From Actinomycetota bacterium (GTDB taxonomy: Bacteria > Actinomycetota > Thermoleophilia > Solirubrobacterales > Thermoleophilaceae), in the NCBI GenBank assembly GCA_005885165.1, contig VAXR01000119.1, positions 1 through 5,974 on the forward strand: 5,974 bases of DNA, read 5' to 3'. Positions 1-5,974 of this stretch are shown piece by piece. The notes beneath the pieces are model-generated. The model searched no databases, was not told the DNA's origin, and saw only the letters and a program-made list of their open reading frames with translations. Within the stretch, counting starts at the first letter, position 1. Each line of letters opens with the position of its first letter. Both the position numbers and the translations under genes were made by a program.

Positions 1-1788
1 ATGAACATCTACGCGGGCTCCTACGTGGCGAGCCTGGACGTCGCCGGCAAGGCAAACGACCCGAACCAGAAGAACGCGCAGAGCGACTCGCTCGACCTTC
101 TCGAAGACTTCGACGACGATTACGGGCCCGTCAGTGGCGACTACGCGGTCGGCGTGACGAACTACAACGTGGGGTCCACCGAGCACGGAGCGAAGTTGTT
201 CGACAGCCGTCCGCGCTCGATCGTCGACGCCCGCACGACAAATTCCTACACGGACAAGAGTGGCAACCCGGCTCCGCCCCCGCCGGGCGCGCAGCTCTCG
301 CGCCCTCTCACCTCGATCGCGCACGAGATCACGCATGGGCTCGGGCGAGTCCACGCCTCCGCGTGTGGCGGCGGCGACAGCAATGGCCAGACCGGCGAGT
401 TGTGGGCGCCAGATCAGAAGGGCTACATCCAGGGCGTAGGGCTTGACGTGTCCGGGCAGGGCTCGCCCGCACCAGGCTTCTACAAGACCTTCAACCCCAC
501 CGACTACGACTACATGTCGTACTGCGCCAACATCGGCAGCGGAGACCCGAACGACTGGGTTTCCGATCGCGGGTGGAACCAGGTGATCAACTCATACGCG
601 ATGCGGCCGTTCCCGGTGCTGCCGTCGGAGCGTCCCTTCGCGTCGGCGGCGTCCGCCAGGCCGCGCGCGGCGACCGGCAAGCGGCTCCGCGTCGCGGCCA
701 TGATCCGCCCGGACGGCACGCGGATTGCGTTCATCAAGCCGAGCAACGGGAGCCCGCTGCGGCCTTCGCCCGGCACCCCGTACCGTCTCGTAGGGCTCGG
801 GCCGGGGGCCCGGAAGGCGGCCGTGAGCGGGATGACGGTGACCACCGGACACGCGGATCTGCCGAACGCGTTCCCCTTCGTCTTCGTCCGCGGCGATCTC
901 CCGGCGGCCGGGCTCCAGGGCGTCGAGATCATGCGGGGCGGAACCGTCCTGCGCAAGATCATGCGCAGCCCGCACGCTCCGAAGCTCGAGATCCTCGCGC
1001 CCACGCGCCACACGAAGACGAGCTGCCATGGCACGGTGAGCGTGCGGTGGCGGGGCACCGACGCCGACGGTGGACTGCTGCGAGCCAAGGTCGACTACTC
1101 GGGTGACGGTGGCCGGAGCTTCACGCCGATCTTCATCGGCGGGAATACCGGGCACGCCCGGCTGCCCGGGAGCTACTTCACGCCGTCTGGTAAGGCGCGC
1201 ATTCGCATCAGGCTCAACGACGGGTTCAACGAGACCGCTCGCCTCTCCAAGCCCTTCCATGCCGCCGGATGCCCGCCGACGGTAACGATCCTGTCTCCGC
1301 GCCAGCCGCTGAAGATCCGGGCCGACGCGACCCTATACCTAAGCGGCCAGGCCTTCCAGGACGGCCTCCGGCGCCTCACCGGCAAGCGGCTGCGGTGGTA
1401 CGCGGGTCGGCGCTTCATCGGCAACGGTGAGGCGCTGAGCGCGACCGGGCTGCCTCCGGGGCGGACCCGCCTGCGGCTGGTGGCGAAGGACCACCGCGGG
1501 CGCCTCGGGAGCGCGGCCACGATCGTACGCGTCACTCGGGTCGCACCGCTGTTCGTGAAGCTGCGCGGGCCATCGAAGTTGAGCAAGCGCACTCACCGGC
1601 TGAAGCTCGTGGTCGAGTCGTCGATCCCGGCCACCCTGCAGGTCGGTCGGGCGAAGTTCAACGTGAGGCGCAGGACGCGTACGCTGAAGATCAGGATCAA
1701 GCCCGGGGGCAAGCCGCTCGTTCTGCATCTGCGGCTGAAGGCCTACGGCAAGACGACGAAGCACACGCTGCGTATTCCGCGGCGATGA
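1..1788 (+). CDS. Metzincin-type zinc metalloprotease with Ig-like C-terminal modules (5' partial)
   Basis: Predicted secreted zinc endopeptidase. Seen: the metzincin zinc site HEITHGLGRVH at residues 108-118 (zinc ligands H108, H112 and H118; catalytic base E109) and a Met-turn, DYDYMSYC, with M172. C122, just after the zinc site, and C175 at the Met-turn are placed to form a disulfide. A W-V-S-D stretch follows at 186-189. Residues about 225-325 form a beta-rich linker domain. About 329-424 is fibronectin/Ig-like (DADGG, SGDGG, NDGFN; C342 and C424 could bridge it), and 425-514 is a second Ig/PKD-like module. The last 80 residues are very rich in Lys and Arg. The architecture resembles bacterial M66/reprolysin-like proteins; the exact family is unproven. 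The frame is open from base 1, with no signal peptide or propeptide, so M1 is probably internal and the true start lies upstream. The 3' end overlaps the next gene by 4 bp. Substrate unknown. Confidence 0.9.
   Translation: MNIYAGSYVASLDVAGKANDPNQKNAQSDSLDLLEDFDDDYGPVSGDYAVGVTNYNVGSTEHGAKLFDSRPRSIVDARTTNSYTDKSGNPAPPPPGAQLSRPLTSIAHEITHGLGRVHASACGGGDSNGQTGELWAPDQKGYIQGVGLDVSGQGSPAPGFYKTFNPTDYDYMSYCANIGSGDPNDWVSDRGWNQVINSYAMRPFPVLPSERPFASAASARPRAATGKRLRVAAMIRPDGTRIAFIKPSNGSPLRPSPGTPYRLVGLGPGARKAAVSGMTVTTGHADLPNAFPFVFVRGDLPAAGLQGVEIMRGGTVLRKIMRSPHAPKLEILAPTRHTKTSCHGTVSVRWRGTDADGGLLRAKVDYSGDGGRSFTPIFIGGNTGHARLPGSYFTPSGKARIRIRLNDGFNETARLSKPFHAAGCPPTVTILSPRQPLKIRADATLYLSGQAFQDGLRRLTGKRLRWYAGRRFIGNGEALSATGLPPGRTRLRLVAKDHRGRLGSAATIVRVTRVAPLFVKLRGPSKLSKRTHRLKLVVESSIPATLQVGRAKFNVRRRTRTLKIRIKPGGKPLVLHLRLKAYGKTTKHTLRIPRR
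322..354 (+). other. Metzincin zinc-binding active-site motif
   Basis: Codons 108-118 spell HEITHGLGRVH, a full match to HEXXHXXGXXH. The Met-turn (YMSY, M172) lies at about 505-525, 54 residues after the third histidine, which fits the metzincin fold. All three zinc ligands and the catalytic glutamate are intact, so the protease is predicted to be active. Confidence 0.92.
1785..1788 (+). other. ATGA stop/start overlap coupling metalloprotease and propeller genes
   Basis: The TGA stop of the metalloprotease (1786-1788) shares bases with the ATG of the next gene (1785-1787). No AGGAGG-like sequence is visible in the 20 bases before this ATG (the end of gene 1 reads cgtattccgcggcg). Translation of the second gene therefore probably depends on termination and re-initiation by ribosomes finishing the first. 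This choice of start is supported because a signal peptide begins directly at this Met. Confidence 0.8.
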
Positions 1789-3656
1789 CCGGCCGGCGTC
1801 CGCGGGCGGTCTTCATCGCGCTGGCGACAGCGACGGGGATCCTCGTGAGCGCACACAGCGCCGTTGCGGCGCTCAACTTCTTCCCAGCACGGTCGTTCAC
1901 CGCGGGCGGCCTACCGTTTGACATCGTGGCCGGCGACCTCGACCACGACGGGATCGCCGACCTCGCCACGACGGACGAGTCCGGTGGGAAGGTCTTCGTC
2001 CTGCGAGGGAACGGAGACGGGACCTTCCAGGCGGCCCAGGGGTATACGACCGGTGCCGGCGCCGAGGGGATAACACTGGCCAACCTCCGAGTCCTCTTCC
2101 CCGATCAGCGACCCGAGCTCGACATCGTCGCGGCGAACCTGAATGCCGGAACCCTTTCGGTGCTGAAGAACCAGGGAGACGGCACGTTCGAGAACCCGAG
2201 CTCGATCGCAAGCCATCTGAGCCCCGAGGGCGTGACGACGGCTTACTTGCACGACGATCCGCTTCCGGACGTCGCCTTCGTCGCGTCTGGCACGAATGAG
2301 TTGGGCGTGCTCTCGAACGACCACAACGCGCCGCCTGGGGGGCCTTACGGCACCCTGTCCGGCCCCGCTTACTACGCGACCGGGAAAGAGCCGAGCGCAG
2401 TGGCGGCCGGGGACTTCGATGGCGACTTCGTCGACGATCTCGTTACCGCGAACACCGGAGCGGACAACGTCTCGCTCCTGATCAACCTCGGCGACGGCTC
2501 GTTGACCGCGAAGAAGGACTACGACGTGGGCATGAGGCCGCTGGACCTGGCCACCGGCGACTTCAACGGGGACGGCGCCACCGATGTGGCGACCGCCAAC
2601 AACGGCTCGAGCGACGTCTCGGTGCTGCTTGGGAACGGAAACGGCACCCTCCAACCGGCCACGCAGGAGTACCTAGGTCAGGCGCCGGCTGGGATTGCGG
2701 TCGCGGACATGAACCAGGACGGCAAGCTCGACATCGCGACCGCGAACAGCGGCGACAACACCGTCTCAATCCTGCTTGGGAAGGGCAATGGGCAGTTCGC
2801 GAGCCCCATGACGATGCCGGGCCACGGGGCCGCGGCGGGGCTCGCGATCGCTGACTTGAACAACGACGGCGCCCCGGACCTGGTCCTCGCCGGTTTCTCG
2901 ACCGGGGATGTCGCGGTGCTGCTCGCGGCACCCCAGTTCGGTGTCAGCCCGGCGTCGTTGAGATCTCCACCCAGGGAGCTCGGGATAGAGGGGCCCGTGA
3001 AGACCGTGACTATCCGGAACCAGGCCACGGGCGCGCTGAGGATCCGCCAGCTCATCGTGGCGGGCGTGGCGCAGGGTGACTTTGCAGTCGCCTCGAGCAC
3101 ATGCGGCACCACCTTGGCGCTGGGGAAGACGTGCGCCGTGGGCATCCGCTTCACGCCGCTTACGGCAGGCATCAGGAGAGCGCAGCTCCGAATCGTGGAC
3201 AACGCGCCGGGAAGTCCCCATCGGGTGGCTCTCACGGGCGTGGGCGCCTCGGCGCGTGGTCCGCACATCTCTGGCTTCCGTGCGACTCCGCAGCGGTTCC
3301 GGGCCTCTTCGAAACAGCGGACCGCAAAGGTGCCGACCGCAACGAGGTTCCGCTTCTCGCTATCCGAGCCTGCGATGTTCCGGATCTCGCTGTTCCGGCT
3401 AGAAGCCGGCCACCGCAACGGACGGCACTGCGCGCCCGGGAGTACTTCCAATCCGAAGCTTCGCTGCAGGGCCAGACATGGGGCTGGACAGCTGAAGGGG
3501 TCCGGGAGGCAGGGTGCGAACAGCGTCCAATTCACGGGCCGTCTGCACGGGCATGCCCTCAAGCCCGGCCAGTACAGCGCGTCGCTGCGCGCTACCGGGC
3601 TCACGGGCCGGCGTTCGCGTCCGGTCCGAGCGCCGTTCTCGATCGTCGCGCACTAG
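1785..3656 (+). CDS. Secreted FG-GAP/VCBS beta-propeller protein with choice-of-anchor D domain
   Basis: Exported, non-enzymatic binding or scaffold protein by prediction. Seen: a signal peptide with basic start MTGRRPR, hydrophobic core at about 9-24 and a likely cleavage after A28 (AVA|A). Residues 43-382 hold seven FG-GAP/VCBS blades with Asp-rich calcium loops such as DLDHDGIAD (51), DFNGDGATD (259), DMNQDGKLD (308) and DLNNDGAPD (357). Blades 2 and 3 are degenerate. Residues about 385-487 match a choice-of-anchor D/ASH-like Ig domain, with CGTTLALGKTC at 440-450, RFTPLTAG, and NAPGSP followed by VALTGVG. Residues 495-623 form a further beta-rich tail with two cysteines (549, 561) of the kind I associate with Thermoleophilia secreted proteins. 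There is no catalytic motif, transmembrane anchor or LPXTG signal. Coupled by ATGA overlap to the upstream protease, so the two are probably made together; a role as partner, inhibitor or adhesin is only inference. Confidence 0.93.
   Translation: MTGRRPRAVFIALATATGILVSAHSAVAALNFFPARSFTAGGLPFDIVAGDLDHDGIADLATTDESGGKVFVLRGNGDGTFQAAQGYTTGAGAEGITLANLRVLFPDQRPELDIVAANLNAGTLSVLKNQGDGTFENPSSIASHLSPEGVTTAYLHDDPLPDVAFVASGTNELGVLSNDHNAPPGGPYGTLSGPAYYATGKEPSAVAAGDFDGDFVDDLVTANTGADNVSLLINLGDGSLTAKKDYDVGMRPLDLATGDFNGDGATDVATANNGSSDVSVLLGNGNGTLQPATQEYLGQAPAGIAVADMNQDGKLDIATANSGDNTVSILLGKGNGQFASPMTMPGHGAAAGLAIADLNNDGAPDLVLAGFSTGDVAVLLAAPQFGVSPASLRSPPRELGIEGPVKTVTIRNQATGALRIRQLIVAGVAQGDFAVASSTCGTTLALGKTCAVGIRFTPLTAGIRRAQLRIVDNAPGSPHRVALTGVGASARGPHISGFRATPQRFRASSKQRTAKVPTATRFRFSLSEPAMFRISLFRLEAGHRNGRHCAPGSTSNPKLRCRARHGAGQLKGSGRQGANSVQFTGRLHGHALKPGQYSASLRATGLTGRRSRPVRAPFSIVAH
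1911..2930 (+). repeat. Seven FG-GAP/VCBS protein repeats (one beta-propeller)
   Basis: Calcium-loop positions begin at residues 51, 100, 154, 210, 259, 308 and 357 of the gene. Spacings are 49, 54, 56, 49, 49 and 49 residues. Blades 1 and 4-7 keep the D-x-[DN]-x-D-x-x-x-D pattern followed by a hydrophobic strand and usually a TAN/TTD turn; blade 4 has F in place of the loop Gly. Blade 2 (LFPDQRPELDIVAAN) and blade 3 (YLHDDPLPDVAFVAS) lack most of the loop aspartates. Several blades also carry G-[DN]-G-[TSQ] turns. Seven repeats match the closed seven-bladed propeller of integrin alpha-type folds. Confidence 0.88.
2937..3245 (+). other. Choice-of-anchor D (ASH-like Ig) domain within the propeller protein
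   Basis: Residues 385-487 begin FGVSPASL, continue through TVTIRNQATGALRI, a C-x9-C pair at 440/450, RFTPLTAGIRRAQLRI and NAPGSP, and end VALTGVG. This is the standard sequence pattern of bacterial choice-of-anchor D domains, which are extracellular beta-sandwiches that usually sit next to other surface modules. The two cysteines probably form a disulfide. Boundaries are approximate. Confidence 0.85.
3267..3653 (+). other. Thermoleophilia-type C-terminal beta-rich tail domain
   Basis: Residues 495-623 carry RFRFSLSEPAMFRISLFR, then G-x-x-x-G-R-x-C (C549), a basic stretch with C561, GANSVQFTGRLHG and LKPGQYSASLRAT, ending in a short hydrophobic strand. I recall this arrangement from many extracellular proteins of Solirubrobacter-like actinobacteria, where it recurs at the C-terminus behind unrelated domains. 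Its role is unknown to me; surface attachment or sorting is a guess. The family recollection has not been checked by a search. Confidence 0.6.
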
Positions 3657-3664
3657 ATCGCAAG

Positions 3665-3693
3665 TTGCGCGGCGGCCACGCAGCGCTTAGGGT
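3665..3693 (+). promoter_or_regulatory. Candidate promoter for the HKD protein gene
   Basis: TTGCGC at 3665-3670 and TAGGGT at 3688-3693 are separated by 17 bases. This resembles a sigma-70-family -35/-10 pair in a GC-rich actinobacterium, with the TTG and TA---T positions kept. Transcription would start near 3700, about 28 bases before the ATG. Each box matches the consensus at only three of six positions, so this is tentative. Confidence 0.3.
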
Positions 3694-3697
3694 GGCC
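3674..3697 (+). terminator. Weak hairpin after the protease/propeller operon
   Basis: GGCCAC (3674-3679) and GTGGCC (3692-3697) form a perfect 6-bp stem with a 12-base loop, starting 18 bases after the stop codon of the propeller gene. There is no T-tract. It could be a weak terminator for the upstream pair, but it overlaps the candidate promoter boxes, and a stem this short is common by chance in GC-rich DNA. Confidence 0.2.
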
Positions 3698-3713
3698 TGA
3701 GCGCACCCGGATC

Positions 3714-3720
3714 AGGAGGA
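3714..3720 (+). promoter_or_regulatory. Strong Shine-Dalgarno site of the HKD protein gene
   Basis: AGGAGGA lies seven bases before the ATG at 3728. An in-frame TGA at 3698-3700 with no alternative start codon between it and 3728 makes this start unambiguous. The site contrasts with the upstream overlap start, which has no visible Shine-Dalgarno sequence. Confidence 0.85.
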
Positions 3721-3727
3721 GAGCAGC

Positions 3728-4360
3728 ATGCCGGCCGAGCAGTTCAACTGGGACGACCTCGCGAAGTACAAGCTGGCCGGCCGATTCCTCGACGGCTACC
3801 CCGACGAGACGCGGACCTTTTTCTCGCCGTACGACGATGTCCACGGGGTGCTGAAGGCGCTGCTCTCTAGCACCCAGCACTCGATCGTCCTGAACATGTA
3901 CGGGTACGACGACGACGAACTCGACGCGATCATCCGGGGGAAGCTCGACAACGATCACGTGCACCTGCAGATGAGCCTGGACAAGTCGCAGGCTGGCGGC
4001 GTGCACGAGCGCACACTGCTTCAGAACTGGCAGAACGAGAAGACCGGCAACAGCATCGCCGTCGGGCAGAGCTCTAGGGGCGCGATCTCGCACCTGAAGA
4101 TCGTGATCGTCGACGGCGTCTACACGGTCAAGGGGAGCACCAACTGGTCGCTCAGCGGGGAGCAGAAGCAGGACAACGAGCTCACGCTCAGCCGCAACGC
4201 GGTGATCGCAGCCGAGACGCGCGCGCAACTCGACATCAACCACGACAACATGCTCAAGCAGATGGCGAAGGCCGCCGCAGCCGACGGCGGGGCGAAGGCC
4301 CGTCGCTTCAAGCCGGCGGAGCACCCGGCGCCCGCGCAGGAGGCGCCCGCCGGCTCCTAA
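3728..4360 (+). CDS. Small phospholipase D-like protein with a single HKD motif
   Basis: Member of the phospholipase D/nuclease (PLDc) superfamily, which hydrolyses or transfers phosphodiester bonds through a covalent phosphohistidine. Seen in 210 residues: an N-terminal half typical of the fold (FSPYDDV at 32-38, SIVLNMYGYDDDELDAII at 52-69) and one HKD motif, H122-x-K124-x4-D129, followed by GSTNWS (136-141) and a Q-x-N-E segment at 148-151. About 70 more residues follow: a helix (about 158-185) and a charged, Pro/Ala-rich tail. With one HKD per chain, family knowledge (Nuc, BfiI) predicts a homodimer pairing two motifs in one active site. There is no signal peptide or membrane segment, so it is probably cytoplasmic. 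It has its own Shine-Dalgarno site and a possible promoter, so it need not belong with the secreted pair upstream. Substrate (DNA, RNA or lipid) cannot be told from sequence; a nuclease is my preferred guess. Confidence 0.92.
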   Translation: MPAEQFNWDDLAKYKLAGRFLDGYPDETRTFFSPYDDVHGVLKALLSSTQHSIVLNMYGYDDDELDAIIRGKLDNDHVHLQMSLDKSQAGGVHERTLLQNWQNEKTGNSIAVGQSSRGAISHLKIVIVDGVYTVKGSTNWSLSGEQKQDNELTLSRNAVIAAETRAQLDINHDNMLKQMAKAAAADGGAKARRFKPAEHPAPAQEAPAGS

Positions 4361-4370
4361 TTCGAAGCAA

Positions 4371-4407
4371 TCCTGACTTAGCTACATCATGTGTAGTCAA
4401 GTCAGGA
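4371..4407. terminator. Long imperfect hairpin between convergent genes, probable bidirectional terminator
   Basis: TCCTGACTT (4371-4379) pairs with AAGTCAGGA (4399-4407), and CTACA (4382-4386) pairs with TGTAG (4392-4396), around a five-base loop TCATG. The two bases between the stem blocks give one A/C mismatch and one possible G-U pair, so the stem is about 16 positions long. It sits 10 bases after the stop of the HKD gene and 7 bases beyond the stop of the convergent gene, so it can end transcription from both sides. There is no strong T-tract on either strand, though U-less terminators are often described in actinobacteria. Only 16 of 37 bases are G or C, unlike its surroundings. Confidence 0.6.
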
Positions 4408-4414
4408 CGATGGC

Positions 4415-5974
<1,560 letters not shown>

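Noticed and set aside
2678..3604. 308-codon minus-strand open frame opposite the propeller gene
   Set aside because: The plus strand encodes clear FG-GAP repeats and a choice-of-anchor D domain here; the antisense translation has no recognisable domain and is a GC-bias artefact.
3653..4324. Long open frame on the minus strand opposite the HKD gene (223 codons)
   Set aside because: It lies fully antisense to a gene with a recognised fold and catalytic motif, its translation shows low-complexity Val/Leu/Arg-rich composition and no motif, and such frames are expected in GC-rich DNA.
4327..4350. Direct repeat GGCGCCCGC (4327-4335 and 4342-4350)
   Set aside because: It falls in codons for the Pro/Ala-rich tail of the HKD protein and reflects low-complexity coding sequence in GC-rich DNA, not an attachment site or mobile-element scar.
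4382..4396. CTACA-TCATG-TGTAG as a BlaI/CopY-like operator (TACA...TGTA half sites)
   Set aside because: It lies between two convergent genes downstream of both stops, with no promoter to control, and it is nested in a longer stem. A terminator explains it better.

Overview
This is a GC-rich window with four protein genes, strong G/C bias at third codon positions and very little intergenic DNA. That composition suggests a high-GC actinobacterium. The C-terminal domain of the second gene (two conserved cysteines, LSE, GAN, F-G and L-PG-Y signatures) resembles the tail I associate with secreted proteins of the Thermoleophilia/Solirubrobacterales. This lineage call is inference; no rRNA or other phylogenetic marker is present.

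Layout. (1) 1-1788 (+) encodes a metzincin-type zinc metalloprotease with an HEXXHXXGXXH site, a Met-turn and Ig/fibronectin-like modules. It is cut off at its N-terminus by the window edge. (2) 1785-3656 (+) overlaps gene 1 by four bases (ATGA). It encodes a Sec-exported protein with a seven-bladed FG-GAP/VCBS beta-propeller, a choice-of-anchor D (ASH-like) domain and the Thermoleophilia-type tail. (3) 3728-4360 (+) follows a 71-bp gap holding a possible promoter and a very good ribosome binding site. It encodes a small phospholipase D-like protein with one HKD motif and no signal peptide. (4) 4415-5974 (-) is convergent with gene 3 and encodes most of a YyaL/SPATA20 family protein. Its N-terminal thioredoxin-like (DUF255) domain lies beyond the right edge. 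The 54-bp convergent gap holds a long AT-richer imperfect hairpin, probably a bidirectional terminator.

How the genes relate. Genes 1 and 2 look like a translationally coupled pair for the cell envelope or outside the cell: a protease with accessory domains, and a propeller/Ig protein that may bind a partner, substrate or surface. Their functional link is inferred from the overlap only. Gene 3 looks cytoplasmic and separately transcribed. Gene 4 is a conserved housekeeping-like gene with no visible link to the others. I see no RNA gene, CRISPR array, insertion sequence, attachment site or replication origin. I found no clear evidence of a wholly new system; the coupled protease/propeller pair and the orphan single-HKD protein deserve the most attention.
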